Origin: Craterostigma plantagineum | Taxonomy: Eukaryota > Streptophyta > Magnoliopsida > Lamiales > Linderniaceae | NCBI GenBank assembly: GCA_027422505.1 | Contig: JAPQWV010001363.1 | Location: 1 to 64,000 of the forward strand | Reading direction: 5' to 3' | Length of the DNA: 64,000 nt | Shown: piece by piece, positions 23,839-36,572 of the stretch | Position numbering within the stretch: the stretch's first letter is position 1 | How the letters are laid out: every line of letters starts with the position of its first letter | The notes under the pieces: generated by a model | Told to the model about the DNA's origin: nothing | Database searches by the model: none | The model's input: only the letters and a program-made list of their open reading frames with translations | Translations under genes and position numbers: made by a program

Positions 23839-24120
23839 ATGGAAGGTAAAGAGGACGAAAAGGATCAGACGCCTCTTGAGATAAAGGTGCTGTTCTTCGC
23901 CAGAGCAAGAGATATAACTGGGATGTCTGAGATCTCTCTCGCAGTTTCGCCAGGTTCCACTACAAACGACTGCTTGAACGAGCTTATCACCAAATTCCCT
24001 GCCCTCGAAGAGATTCGAAGCTGCATAGTGCTCGCCCTCAACGAGGAATACGCAGCTGAATCTGCCATCGTCAAGGATAGAGACGAATTGGCCATCATAC
24101 CTCCCATAAGCGGTGGTTAG
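23839..24120 (+). CDS. MOCS2A: Molybdopterin synthase sulfur carrier subunit (MOCS2A / CNX7)
   Basis: Small ubiquitin-like (MoaD/ThiS) protein of 93 aa. It carries sulfur as a C-terminal thiocarboxylate and, with the large subunit (CNX6), converts cyclic pyranopterin monophosphate to molybdopterin in the cytosol. The frame is intact. Visible features are [17 protein letters not shown], a beta-grasp core, [10 protein letters not shown] and the terminus [12 protein letters not shown] with the essential Gly-Gly. The start at 23,839 (MEGKEDEK) follows a splice acceptor in the leader. Length and terminus match plant CNX7. Confidence 0.95.
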   Translation: MEGKEDEKDQTPLEIKVLFFARARDITGMSEISLAVSPGSTTNDCLNELITKFPALEEIRSCIVLALNEEYAAESAIVKDRDELAIIPPISGG

Positions 24121-24385
24121 TAGATTACTACGACCTCCCATGTTCTTTGCATTAATGGAGATCATGTAATAATAATACTGTAACTTCATACTGATAAATA
24201 AATACTATGATCTTGGTTAAGATCTGAATTTGAAACAAAAGCAATCTGTTTGTTTATAAGGCAAAAGCAAACTTTATACACAGGGGTGATGAACACACAC
24301 ACTATCACAGCCTACTTATTCTTCTTAAAACTTGAGAACATATATCATAGTCTTTCGATTTATGCATGTATAAACCACCGCTGGC

Positions 24386-25419
24386 TCATCTGAGGCTCAT
24401 CGCCGGCCATGGAGCTGAGCCGACGACAGGCAGAGCAGGCCTGACAATTGGGACACGTTTGACAATCGAGAATGCCTCGTTGAGCCGAGCTGCACGGCTC
24501 ATGACCTGAGAAGCCTTCTGCAAAAATCGAAGACAGCCGAAAACTTAGCAATTAAACATAAACAATGAGAAAGACAAACTCAACTGATGGACTGAAAATG
24601 AAGCAACAGCAAAGCTTAAATGAATCTCTAACATAAATAGAGAGAGAAGCACACAAAAACAAACCTTATCATCAACAGCAACATTGATCTGAATACCCTT
24701 AGCCTTCTTCTTCATCTTGTGCAACCTTCGTCCGAGAATCATGAGCCCAACGACCGCCGCAGCAAAAGAGACAGTCCACATAGGACTCATTTTCAGCACA
24801 AAGTTCTTCAAGAACTCCATCGGCAGCTTCCACCACACAATCCCTCTCCTCCCTTCAACCGCACCACCACCGCCGCCGCCGCCGCCTCCACCACCACCAT
24901 CGCCGCCGCCAGTTACTTCACCCAAAGTATTATTCTTCTCGCAATCGTCGCCTCCCGCCGTCAAATGAGTCCCTTCACTCAAATTCACCGCAGAAACAGG
25001 AGGATTCTCCACGAAGTCGCCGACTTTGTCAGAGCCCACTTCGATTTCGGCGCAGAGCTGTCCCAAAGACTCCTCCTTTCCGCCGTATTTCTCGAACCCA
25101 TCGACTTGCATCTTCCTCCCTTTGTCGCACGAGGAGCGTTCGCTGCTCGAATCCGACCAAAACTCGGCGGACTCCTTGTGGAGGAAGCGGGTCGGGTCAT
25201 CTTCCGTACCCGGGTCGATCCAGCTCGGATTGTCCGATTCCGCCGACGCATATCCGACGTCCGCCGCGCCGCGATTCGGGCGGTCGAGGGAGAAGTAATC
25301 GGCCTGAATCAGCCCAGAAGATTCGATTTCGTCCAAGGCGCTTTGTGGGTCGAACTCAGAGTCCGAGCTGGAGTGGAGAACTTCCCAGTCTTGAAACTCG
25401 TTTTGATGAAGGAGTCCAT
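24386..25419 (-). CDS. Conserved plant protein with C-terminal membrane segment (possibly DUF6821)
   Basis: Two exons: 24665-25419 and 24386-24517. The first part is acidic and Ser-rich (EFDPQS, ALDEIESSG, SERSSCDKGRK), followed by a tract of about 12 Gly (near 24,870-24,905). Then comes a conserved block, GIVWWKLPMEFLKNFVLKMS, leading into one hydrophobic helix (WTVSFAAAVVGLMILG) and a basic KMKKKAKGIQINVAVDDK. Exon 2 gives QVMSRAARLNEAFSIVKRVP and ends PWPAMSLR. I recognise this C-terminal half as a conserved plant family of unknown function and cannot assign a role. A single membrane helix with basic residues after it suggests an endomembrane or ER anchor with an acidic cytosolic head. One A is missing near 25,398, just after the start. 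Confidence 0.75.
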
Positions 25420-26136
25420 AGCAAGACTTCGCCTTTAGGACCGATTTTTTCTTTAGCTGTCCGATTTTTATCTTTTTTTTCTTTGTAAGAAAATCGGATA
25501 GATCAGGAACAAGGGCAACAACACAGGTTCTTGATGAAGATAGGATGTAATATTTATCTTTTATTATATATATTTAAAAAGAAAACTTTTTTTTTTTTGT
25601 ATAATATAAGCAACACAACAAGGCTCTAGGCTATTCATTTATGACATCATGCCACCAAGAATGAATCCACTTCTCTCTCGTTGCTGACCCAGCTTCTTGC
25701 TTGCCTATATTAACTGCTCCAAACGCCAAGTGCTGTCTTCAAGCTTTTCTCTCAATTTCTTGTACTTCTTATTTGTGGTAAGAAGCTTTGATGCTAAATC
25801 CAAGCTCACTGACTAGTGACTATGCCTATACTATATACTGATACATCATACCATTGACTACACTTTGTGTTAGTTAAGACTTAAGAATGTCATTAAATGT
25901 AGTTTAATGCCACCCTCTTTGGTTAGGTTTGGATTGGCCGATCGTCTAGAAGAAATTGCCTAAGCTAACAATGACACAGCTAAATCTTGACTAATCAGCT
26001 TTGATTATATGTTTAATGATTAATACGAAGGAAGGAGAATGAGATAGATAGATACACTTCTAATTATTCATAAAAAAATTTAGATAGAAAAGCCAGCGCC
26101 TTCGCGGAAACCTATCCACTCACCAGCTGATGAAAA
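25420..26136. other. Divergent spacer, no gene seen
   Basis: About 700 bp AT-rich, with a run of T at 25,588-25,598. Holds the promoters of the minus-strand membrane protein and the plus-strand small protein. Confidence 0.5.
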
Positions 26137-27278
26137 ATGGCCGGTAATTCAACCACCATCGCTCCATCGTCGTCATCAACTGGGAGACGCCTATTGTTCG
26201 ACCGTCGCTACGGTTGGGTGTAAGTCTCTTGTTTATCCATTTGAGTCGATTGCGATGAGAGCACACTGTATTTGATGTTTGTTTTTTGTAATTGACGTTA
26301 TCTGTCGATTTCTATAGCTGGTTTATCGAATTTCAGATTTGATGATTGGAGAGACCCATCGGAAGAGGCGCTTTCCGGCGGCCGTGGAATGTATTATCTG
26401 CTCTCTTTTTTTTTTCCTGAAAAAATATAATTTTCTTACAAAAAACCAGGGATCGATCTCTGCATCTTCTGAGCTTGTTTCTCTTTCTGTTGTCTTCGAC
26501 TAATCCTAGGTTCTGCATTGTGCCTCTGGCGAAAGAAGTGCTTAACAAGGCATCCCAATCGGTACGGCTATCATTTTCTTTCGCTGTAATCTCTATTTAT
26601 ATCATTAAGGAACTCCTGGTTGAACTGAGCTGCCAATTTTTATAATTTTTTTTAACTTCCTATCAGATCGAAATGCTAGTAGAACATCAAATCTAGGTTT
26701 CGTTCTCTCTTTTATTCACGTTTCTTTTCTTGTAAGAATCGCTGGTGGTTGGTTGTTGCGGGACTTGTGAATTTTCTGATTAAAAGGCAGCTATTGATAG
26801 TTCAGATTAGTTCATTGGTGTGTGGTATCAGTTTAATTTGTCGTACTACTCCAAGAAAACATCTCCAAATGTGCTTGGAATGCGAAAAATGGAAGTTTGG
26901 AAAGCAAAGCTTAAAGAAACATTACTTGTTGATATAAATGTTCTTTTGCTGTAATTCTTGCCGTTGTAACGAAGATGGCTTTGTGCTGTGGTTACGAGGG
27001 GTATATTATTCGATACGGAAAGATGCTAGAAGCATGTTTCCAAAAAGCTTTTTTCTAATCGAGTTAACCTCTTCTTTTTTATCTTTCTCACCTATTTTTT
27101 GCAGATTAACTTTGTCGCAAGCACAACGCTGAGTGTTGTCGAAAGGCCAAACGTAATTCGAGATACTCTGAGTGAGCAAATCCACAGAGTTGCGTCCTCT
27201 GTGAAAAACCCGCAGCTGCCTTTCAATTTTGGGGCAACCAAAAGAACTCTCAATAACTTGGCTGGTAAAATGGGATGA
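26137..27278 (+). CDS. Small conserved plant protein of unknown function
   Basis: Four exons (26137-26219, 26337-26390, 26510-26561, 27105-27278) join in frame to 120 aa, with canonical GT-AG sites at each junction. Visible text is a Ser/Thr-rich start, RRLLFDRRYGWVFDDW, DPSEEALSGGRGMFCI, VPLAKEVLNKASQSINFVA and a helical tail. Phase-consistent splicing and the lack of stops support a real gene. I recognise the RRLLFDRRYGWV/DPSEEAL arrangement only as a plant-conserved small protein; there is no known domain, signal peptide or membrane span. No function is proposed. Confidence 0.72.
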
Positions 27279-27669
27279 GTTTGCGTTAGTAAGAACCCCT
27301 TGTAGGACAAAATCTTGATGTCAAGAATACAATTTATTCTTACGATACACTCGGAGTCTTTTTGGCGTAGGTTTCTTTTCTGCTTCGCGTACCAGAACGT
27401 GCGAAAATATTGATCGGTTTTTCTCTGGATTATTAGTGCCTTAGCTACTAAAAGATAATCACGTCATTTATCTTTGTCCACACATGGCTTCTTGATTGAA
27501 TTCTATGAATCCTATTAACTGATAACGACCTGTCTGGGCAAAAATATCTGCTAGAGCCCATCTTTTTCCTTGGATTGGATTACCGATGACTTACTCTACT
27601 TCAATTACCAGGCAAGAATTTGGATTTATACAGCAAAGGTAATCTCTTTCCATTTTCGAACTAATGGTA

Positions 27670-29304
27670 ATGGATGATTATATGGTACCCTCCTTTCTTG
27701 TCTCTATAGCAGCAGCAGCAGCAATAGCCTCCATTATCTCAAAGATCTTCCATAGACGAGTCCCAAGACAAAACTTCCCTCCTGGTCCAAAGCCATGGCC
27801 TGTAATAGGCAACTTGCCCCACCTCAGTTCCACTCCTCACAAATCCCTTCATATATTGTCCCAAAAATAGGCGAAATTATGCAGATCAAGTTTGGGATGC
27901 GCCCAGTTGTGATCGTATCATCTCCGAAGATGGCCAGACAATTCTTGAAGGTACATGATATTAATTTTGCTTCTAGGCCACCACTTGCAGTTGGTAAGTA
28001 CACTAGCTTCAATTACTCAGACATGTCATGGTCTCCCTACGGACCAAAATGGAGACAAGCACGTAAGGTATACGTGACGAAGATCTTCAACGCGAGAAAG
28101 CTCGAATCATTCAATCACATTCTCGCAGAAGAGACCCGTAAATTTATGTCTGCTCTGCGCTCTATGTCGGGGAAACCCATCATCCTCAGGGACCATTTGG
28201 TCCGCTGCACACTCGCCACAGTCTTTAGAATCGCAGTAGGCGACGTATACGTCGGCGAATCAATAAGCATTGAGGACAGCTTCATGAGAAAGATTGATGA
28301 GTTGAGAGAGCTGATGGACGAGTGGTTTTTCCTGAGCGGGGCGGTGAATATTGGTGATTGGATTCCATGGCTCGGCTTCCTCGATTTGCAGGGGTATGTC
28401 AGGAGAATGAAGGCATTAGCAAGAAACTCGATGGGTTTCTCGACTCTGTGATCAGCGATCACCTGGCTAAAAAAGCAGGCAAAGAAGATATCTTCGGCAA
28501 TGATTTCTTGGACGCGTTGTTGGACATGACTGAGGATTCGAGCCTCGAAATCAAAGTGACAAGAGATAGGGTCAAGGCCCTCGTTCAGGTTATATAAATT
28601 CGAGCCCTTTTCTTAACAAGATTCGTTATTTCTTGAAACGTATCTGAATTCAGTAGTCATGTTCTTCTCTATATGAATGATCGTTGCAGAACCTTTTCGC
28701 TGGCGGCGCTGATACATCAGCTACAACGGTTGAGTGGGCCGTCCTTGAAATACTGAGGCATCCACTCGTCATGAAGGCGAAGAGCTCGAGAGAGTCGTAG
28801 GGAGAGAAAGATGGGTCGAAGAGAGGGACTACTCGAAATTACCTTACATAGATGCCATCGCAATGGAGTCCATGAGATTACATCCACTGACCCCATTATT
28901 ACCACCTCATTACTCGACGAAGACTGTAAAGTCGCAGGGTACGATGTCTCGAAGGGAACTATGGTCCTCGTCAACATATGGAGCTTAGGCAGAGATCCAA
29001 TTCGTGGGATAGACCCGAAGAATTCTTACCAGAAAGGTTCCTCGGCAAAGATATCGATATGCTGGGAAGTAACTATGCGTTTTTGCCGTTTGGGTCGGGG
29101 CGAAGAATGTGCCCTGGGTACAGCCTTGGGCTCAAGTCGGTGAGATCGACGCTGGCCAACCTATTGCATGGATTCGAGTTGAAGCTCGTCGAGGGAATGA
29201 AGCCCCAAGACGTAAGCGTCGAGGAATCGTTTGGGATCACCACACATCCAAAGGAATCTCTTCCAATTGTCATGGAACCTTTACTTCCTCCCCACCTTTA
29301 TTAG
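27670..29304 (+). CDS. Cytochrome P450, CYP71 clan (CYP92-like), copy 1
   Basis: ER-anchored monooxygenase. Exon 1 (27670-28588) has a membrane anchor rich in Ala/Ile, then [46 protein letters not shown] (helix C) and [20 protein letters not shown]. Exon 2 (28690-29304) has [14 protein letters not shown] (helix I, oxygen-binding Thr), the ExxR helix region around [10 protein letters not shown], and the haem loop [13 protein letters not shown] with its Cys ligand. The single intron after ...VKALVQ is in the usual CYP71-clan place. [17 protein letters not shown] and [11 protein letters not shown] most resemble CYP92-type enzymes (terpenoid or flavonoid oxidation), but the substrate cannot be told. 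Frame breaks near 27,868, 28,415, 28,775 and 29,010. A second ATG at 27,664 is two codons upstream. Tandem with copy 2. Confidence 0.87.
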
Positions 29305-30258
29305 CTACGTATTCGTCGAATAGATGAACGCATGCAAGAACGGTCGTAGTAGTTAAGAAAGCAGCTAATGAAAATAAAAGTTGTGGTAGAAATAAGGTTG
29401 TCTCTAGGGGTGTTCAAATTTCGGATAAAACCAAAAAAACCGGCCGAATCGAAAGAACCGAACCGAAAAGACCGTAACCGAAAAGACCGAACCGAATTGT
29501 AAAACATCGAACCGATTAAAATGGTTTGGATTAAGCATACGCAAAACCGAAAAACCGAACTGAAATATCATACTATATAGAAATAGAAAAAATATTAAAA
29601 ATCATTTATTTTTCTCCAATAACGTAAACAACACAGTAAATATAATTTCATTGTTATATATATATATTTTTTATTTTTATGTGAATGTTTTCCTCACCAA
29701 TCAAACACTATTTTTCTTCCAAAATATTTTGTAGCATCTTAATGTTTTATAATTTGGTTAAATTTTATTCCATTTTCATGGTTTTTTTGGAAATTATTTT
29801 TGATACATGACACGTTTCATAAATCTTCTTTGTTAATAACCAAAAATTGTCTTATGTATTTTTAGCTCATAATAATTTTTGTTAATATTAAATTCCTAAC
29901 CGAAAAAACGAACCGAACCAAATAAAACGATTCGGACTTTCTCGCAAAACTAACTACGGCTATCCTAGAAAAATCTTCTTCTCCTCCAAGCCACGTGATT
30001 TTCTTCCCTTGATAGGTAAGGTCTCTTTGAGCTGAGTCCACAAGCTCATTACTACATTAATCCAACAAAGCACATTATCGCTAGAGGCCAATTTTTTTTT
30101 TTTTTTTTTTTTTTTCGGATTATTTTGGGGCGTGCGTTACTCAGCAATTCGTCCACCTTTTCTTCCCTCGGATTATCAACCCATTGCGCTACTTCGACTA
30201 TAATTACTACTTTCAGGCACAATCCAAGAACGCATTATTCACTACAAACTTCCAAAGA
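29305..30258. other. Spacer between tandem P450s, with a decayed hAT-type MITE
   Basis: 29,405-29,945 starts TAGGGGTGTTCAAATTTCGG and is packed with AACCGAA/ACCGAACC repeats at both ends around an AT-rich core, as in short non-autonomous hAT elements. The right terminus is not clean. A 27-bp T run lies at about 30,090-30,115. Confidence 0.5.
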
Positions 30259-31904
30259 ATGGATGATTATTATACACTACCTTTAGCTGTTCTTGTTTCC
30301 ATAGCAGCAGCAATAGCCACCTCCATCTCAAAGATCTTCTTCTTCCACAGACGAGCTCCCAAGAAAAATATCCCCCCAGGCCCAAAGCCATGGCCTGTAA
30401 TAGGCAACCTTCACCTCCTCAGCTCCCTTCCTCACAAATCCCTTCACTTTTGTCCCAAAAATACGGTGGGATTATGCAGCTCAAGTTTGGGATTCGCCCA
30501 GTTATCGTCGTATCTTCCCTGAGATGGCCGAACAGTTCTTGAAGGTCCACGACGTTAACTTTGCTTCTAGGCCACCGCTTGCAGTCGGTAAGTACACTAG
30601 CTACAATCATTCGGACATGACGTGGTGTCCGTACGGACCAAAATGGAGGCAAGCTCGAAAGATATACCTCACTGGGATTTCAGTGCGAAAAAGCTCGAGT
30701 CTTTCAGTTACATTCTTGAGGAGGAGACCCATAATTTCTTGAATCGCCTGCGCTCTATGTCGGGGAAACCCGTCGTCCTCAGGGACCATTGGTAAGATGC
30801 ACGCTCACCACAATCTTTAGAATCGCTTTGGGCGGCGTAGAAGTCGCTGAATCGAAGAGTATTGACATGGGCAAGATGGATGAGCTCAGAGAATTGCTTG
30901 ACGAGTGGTTTTTTCTGGGCGGGGCGGTGAATATCGGGGATTGGATTCCATGGCTCGATTTCCTCGATCTGCAGGGATACGTTAAGAGAATGAAGGCTCT
31001 GGCGAAGAATCTTGATAAGTTCCACGAGGCTGTGATCGGCGATCACTTGGCTAAAAAAGGCGAGAAAAGAAGCCATCGCCGGCAAGGATTTCTTGGACAC
31101 TTTATTGGAGATGACCGACGATACGAGCCTGGAAATCAAAGTGACGAAAGATAGGGTCAAGGCGCTCGTTCAGGTAATATAAATTCGAGCCCTTTTTTCT
31201 TTACAAGATCTGTTATTCTTGAAAGATGTCTGATTACTGATTCGTTAGCTGTGTTCTTCTCTATACGAATGATGTTCGCAGAACCTTTTTGCCGGAGGCT
31301 CTGATACAGCAGCTACAACGGTTGAATGGGCCGTTCTTGAAATGTTTAGGCAGCCAGTCATCATGAAGAAGGCGAAAGAAGAGCTCGAAAGAGTCGTTGG
31401 AAGGAAAAGATGGGTCGAAGATAGCGACTACTCTAAATTACCTTACGTAGACGCCATTGCCATGGAGTCGATGAGATTACTTCCTCTTAGTACGTTATTA
31501 CCACCTCACTACTCGACCGAAGATTGTAAAGTCGCTGGGTATAATGTTTCGAAGGGAACTATGTCCTTGTCAATACATGGAGCTTAGGCAGAGATCCCAA
31601 TTCGTGGGATAGACCTGAAGAGTTCTTACCGGAAAGGTTTCTTGGCAAAGAAATCGATGTTCTGGGAAGTAATTATGCGTTTTTACCTTTCGGGTCGGGG
31701 CGAAGAAGGTGTCCCGGGTATAGCCTCGGGCTCAAGTCAGTGAGATCGATGCTTGCCAACTTATTGCATGGATTTGAGTGGAAGCTTGTCGAGGGAATGA
31801 AGCCTGAAGAGATAAGCATGGAGGAAGCTTATGGACTCACCACTCATCCGAAGGATTCGCTTTCGATCGTCGTGGAACCCGTACTTCCTTCCCATCTGTA
31901 TTAG
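30259..31904 (+). CDS. Cytochrome P450, CYP71 clan (CYP92-like), copy 2
   Basis: Close paralogue of copy 1, in the same orientation 0.95 kb downstream, with the same single intron (exon 1 30259-31173, exon 2 31282-31904). Visible features are an anchor with [96 protein letters not shown] (helix I), AMESMRLLPL and the haem-loop region near 31,690-31,715, where RRRCPG replaces RRMCPG of copy 1. Frame breaks occur near 30,450, 30,520, 30,690, 30,790, 31,065 and 31,560. With six breaks this copy could be a pseudogene, but the density is not far above other genes here. The copia element lies 60 bp beyond its stop. Confidence 0.8.
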
Positions 31905-31964
31905 ATAGATATGTTTTTGACGAAATAAACGCAGGCAAGAACGATCGTAGTAATTAGTCCATCC

Positions 31965-32324
31965 AGAGAAAAACTGAAATCGAGAAAAGACTAATGAATA
32001 TTTTATTGACTGATTGCTTGAAACTATTACAAGCGATGAGCATATATATAGAGTACATCGTAGCAGAATCAATCACAATCAATCATAATAATGAGCACTA
32101 AATAGAGAGATATTTTTCCTTATTGACCAGACTACCATATGTAAGAGAATATATTACTATTTGGGATCCTTGATACCATCCATAACCTTTGACTAAATCT
32201 TCTGATTGATATCGCCTTATTTCTCCATAATTAGTGGATTGACCTAATCCCCCTTATCACTCCATAATTTGTGGGATTCGCCTTATTACTCCTAGGTCAT
32301 CCACTTGATATTATATTGCCAATA
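31965..32324 (-). repeat. Copia 3' LTR
   Basis: 360 bp, matching the copy at 36573-36932 base for base except for homopolymer length. Read on the minus strand it begins TATTGGCAATAT and ends TTTTTCTCT, so it lacks the usual TG...CA ends. Confidence 0.93.
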
Positions 32325-32329
32325 CCCTC

Positions 32330-35300
32330 CCGCAAACTGAGCCGAGGTTGAAGGCACAGTTTGGCGCGAAACGAAGCCAGTGTAGCTTTCGAGACCGATT
32401 TGGTGAAGAGGTCGGCAATTTGATCCGTCGAAGGAATATGTTAGTAACAAGTAGCCCAATAGCAACACGTTCACGTACAAAATGGTAGTCCAGTTCGATA
32501 TGTTTACTGCGTGCATGAAAGACTGGATTGACTGTCATGTACAAAGCACTGATATGTCACAGTAGATCGTTGGTGGCGGTTGAACGGGGATGCGAAGATC
32601 ATTGAGAATGTAGGTAAGCCAGGTGAGCTCGGCTGCTGTATTAGCCATAGCACGATATTCTGCTTCGGTACTGGAGCGCGAGATAGTATGTTGCTTCTTA
32701 GCACACCAAGAAATAATATTGGAGCCGAGAAATGTGCAATAGCCAGTAGTCGAGCGTCGTGTGGTGGGACATCCTGCCCAATCAGCATCAGAGAAAGCTG
32801 ACAATGTGAGAGTAGTTGTAGAAGTGAGATGTAAACCAGTGGAGATCGTGCCCTTTAGGTAGCGAAGGATCCGATGGACGAGTTTCATGTGGGCGATCGT
32901 CGGTGCATGCATAAACTGAGAGACATAGTTAACACAGTAAGACAAATCCGGACGCGTGAGAGTCAAATACTGAAGTGCTCCACGATCCCACGATAATGGC
33001 TGGGATCTTCGAGAGGAGGCGCATCGGTCGAGGGTTGTAACTTGACGTCGAGCGGAGTTGGCATGGGTTTGCAGTCTAACATGTTGGACCGCTCCAGGAT
33101 GGTAAGCGCATAGTGTGATGAGAAAGATGCAACCCATTAGACGTGGAAGATATCTCAACTCCTAGAAAATGATGAACTGGTCCAAGGTCCTTCATCGAGA
33201 ATTCATAGCTTAATGTTTTAATAAAAGAAGTGACAATATCATTAGAAGATCCTGTAAGAAGCATATCGTCAACGTATAATAATAAGACAAGAACACCTTT
33301 ACTAGAGTGACAGATAAAAAGGGAAGGGTCAGCGAGGCTACAAAAGAAGCCACATGAAAGCAAAAATTTACTAAGCCTATCGAACCAAGCACGGGGTGCC
33401 TGTTTAAGTCCATATAAAGCACGTTCAAGTTTGCAAACATAATTTGGAAAGTGAGAATCAGACATACCTGGCGGTTGTTCCATGTAAATATCTTCATTGA
33501 TATAGCCATGTAAAAACGCATTTTTGACATCTAATTGTCGGATTGGCCAGTGTTTGACAAGAGCAACAGTTAAAACTAGGCGAATTGTACCTGGACGGAT
33601 GACAGGTGAAAACGTTTCTGTATAATCAAGCCCATTAATTTGATGGTAACCTTTCGCCACTAGGCGAGCTTTGAGGCGATCCAGTGTACCATCAGGTCGC
33701 AGCTTAGTCTTAAAGACCCATTTTGATCCAATCACATGCATGTCGGATGTTCGTGGAACAAGTCGCCATGTTTTATTTTGATGAAGGGCTGTAAGTTCGT
33801 CAAGCATCGCAGCTTTCCATCCCGGATGTGATAATGCTGATTTAACTGTCTTGGGTTCACGAGGTACGCTGCTAGAAACAAAAACGTTCAATGCATATTT
33901 AGGATTTGGTTTAAAAATACCATGATGAGAGCGGGTCGTCATATGATGCTGTTGATGTGGAGGGCTGGGATGCGGCTCAGACAATATAGCTGTGGAATCG
34001 GTCACATGCATATCTGAAGGAGTTGTTAGATCAGGTGCTAAGGACTCGCCAGATTCAGGTATGGCTTCATCAATAATATCGTCGGAGGATGGCGTTGGGT
34101 CACCTTGTGAAACATCTGTGACAATCACTGGGAGCGGGATATTAGAGTTAGGATGTGAGATATTATCCTGCGAGGTCATACCTGATTCAGAACTAACATG
34201 AGAGGTTAGCCATGAGTCAAACAAATTATGAACGTGGGAGTTCGTAGGAGACTTTTTATGATATTTGAAAGGAAAATCATTTTCATCAAAGGCAACATGT
34301 CGAGAAATAATAAACTTGCGACTAGAGAGATGAAAACACTTATATCCTTTATGTTTTTCGCTGTATCCTGCAAAAACACATAAAACAGATTTAGGATCAA
34401 ACTTATTATTTTTCGTGTCCCATGTGTATGGAAAACATTTGCAACCGAATACTCGAAGAGAACTATAGTCAGGATGAGTTCCATGCAATTTGAAATATGG
34501 TGTTTCAGACATAAGAGACGATGAAGGAAGACGATTAATAAGAAAAACAGCTGTTGAAAAGGCTTCTACCCATAAAGACAGTGGAACATGACTGTGAAAT
34601 AACATCGTCATACCTAGTTCTCGTATAATACGATGTCGTCGTTCAACCATACCTGTTTGTTCTGGTGTATAGGGGCATGAGATTTGATGAACAATTCCTG
34701 TGGTAAGAAAGTGAGATGATAATTGAGAATTAACAAATTCACCCCCGCCATCTGAGTGGAAGACCTTGATTTTCTTATTAAATTGTCGCTCAACGTATTT
34801 TTCAAACATTAAATAAGCAGTAAAAAAATCAGATTTATTTTTAAAGGAATAATCCAAGTATACTTTGAAAAATCATCGACTAAACATGCATAATAACGAA
34901 ATTTTCCAATAGATAAAACAGGAGCGGGACCCCAAAGATCACAATGTATTTTATTAAAAATATCAGAAGTTGAGTGCTCAGATGAACTAAATGGTAGTTT
35001 GCTTAACTTTCCTAATTGACAACTATCACACAAATGATTTCTTTTCGAAGACCCTACGACATCGATAAGACCTTTATTCTTTAATAAATGAACAGCAGAT
35101 GATTGCGGATGACCCAAACGTTGATGCCAGATGTCTGATGTGCCAGATTTGAAACGATAAGAAAAATGTGCTTCTGGCTCATTAGACAGGACGTATAAAT
35201 TACCCTTGCGTGTCCCTGTTATGAGTGGTTGATCTGTGCTCCGTGACTTTACACAAAATTAGTGTTAGAGAATTCGCAATTAACAGGGAACTCAGATGTA

Positions 35301-36551
35301 AGTTGACTGATGGAAAGCAAATTTTTCTTAAGATCTGGAACAAAAAGAACATTATGAAGCGGTAAAGTTTTATCTTTTTGCTTAATTAAGGAATTACCAA
35401 TACCTGTTATGGGTAACGAGGATCCATCACCAATAACGATCGAGTCACATCCGTTATATTTATGGATATTCTTTAACATACCTGGTTCTCCGGTCATATG
35501 ATTAGAAGCGCCGGTATCTGATGTCCATTCTGTATCAATTACGGAGTTGTCGAGTGTGAGCGCCGCTAGTGCCTGTGGGATTTCCTTATTCTGATTTTCT
35601 TTCTTCAGTAACCACCAACAGATTTTTGCAATGTGACCTGGCTTATCGCAATATTGACAAATTGCATCACGGTATAGTTCTCTCTCTGCAGTAGTTATTC
35701 GACGTTGTCCAGGTGGAGGCGGCTTGCGTTGTGTGTTGGGATATCCTTGGGGTTGGCTACGAGACTGCTGTGCTTGGAAACCACGGCCCACAGAATTGAA
35801 CTGGTTAGTTGGATTTTTGGCTTGAAGTTGGTCGTCTGTTGATGTCCGTAGAAGGCTAGATGCGGTGTGAGCGTTGTGAGCGAAGCATCATGTGATTTGA
35901 GAACCAGCTTCGGCGTTGATCTAGGCTCTGCAACTGTGAAACAACTTCAGCATACGTCGGTCGTGGGGGTTTCAGCATTGTTGTTGTGAAGGTTTCATAT
36001 TGAGGTCCAAGGCTTGTTAGAAGACAAAATACTTTTTCTTGATCTGGGATTGGCTTTCCGATTGCGGCAAGATTGTCGCATAACCCTTTGAAGGTCCGTA
36101 TGTGTTCCGCAACAGATTTGCTTTCATCTTTGCGCAAATAGGTTAATTGTTGTCGTAGTGTGAATTCTCGCTCTTGAGAGTCTTGCGCGTAGGCTTCTTT
36201 GAGTGCAGTCCAGACTGCAATTGATGTGTCTAACCCTATGACAAGTCCAAGGGCCTCTTCGGACAGAGTTCCAATAATCCAGCCACGAAGGAGACGATCA
36301 GACTTTTGCCATGCAATGAATTCTTTTGTTGGAGTTGGTGTTGTTTCTGTGTTGATGGGTGTTGTTTCTGAGCTTGAGGCTTATGGATTTTGTGTAGTGA
36401 ATTTGGATGGAACTGGGTTGTCTTTTTCGAGGTGATGAACTAGGTCTTGACTTTCTGCCAAGCCTAATACTTGTTCTCTCCACAATGGATAGTTGGTTGG
36501 GGTGAGTTTTAGCGTGACGAAGTTACCAACGTTTAGAGATAGGGAAGCCAT
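32330..36551 (-). CDS. Copia gag-pol polyprotein, frame-broken
   Basis: Start at 36,551 ([11 protein letters not shown]). The gag region (UBN2 type) covers about 35,800-36,551. A CCHC zinc knuckle [15 protein letters not shown] lies near 35,620-35,670, the protease region with [10 protein letters not shown] near 35,490-35,520, and the integrase [14 protein letters not shown] region near 34,950-35,050, followed by its catalytic core with HSDGGGEF (about 34,740-34,760). Reverse transcriptase covers about 33,180-33,850 with YVDDMLLTG, and RNase H with DADWAG lies near 32,760-32,780. The longest open stretch is 33,076-34,857 (593 aa). Frame breaks near 36,140-36,400, 35,800, 35,260, 34,840, 33,110 and 32,530 interrupt it. 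They are isolated small shifts, and with identical LTRs at least some are probably sequence error. I do not reconstruct the joined protein. Confidence 0.88.
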
Positions 36552-36572
36552 GGTGAAGAGGCTCTGATACCA

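Noticed and set aside
24717..25438. Plus-strand open frames opposite the tail-anchored protein gene, with poly-Pro
   Set aside because: Antisense of the poly-Gly tract and acidic head; the minus-strand model has matching splice sites and conserved text.
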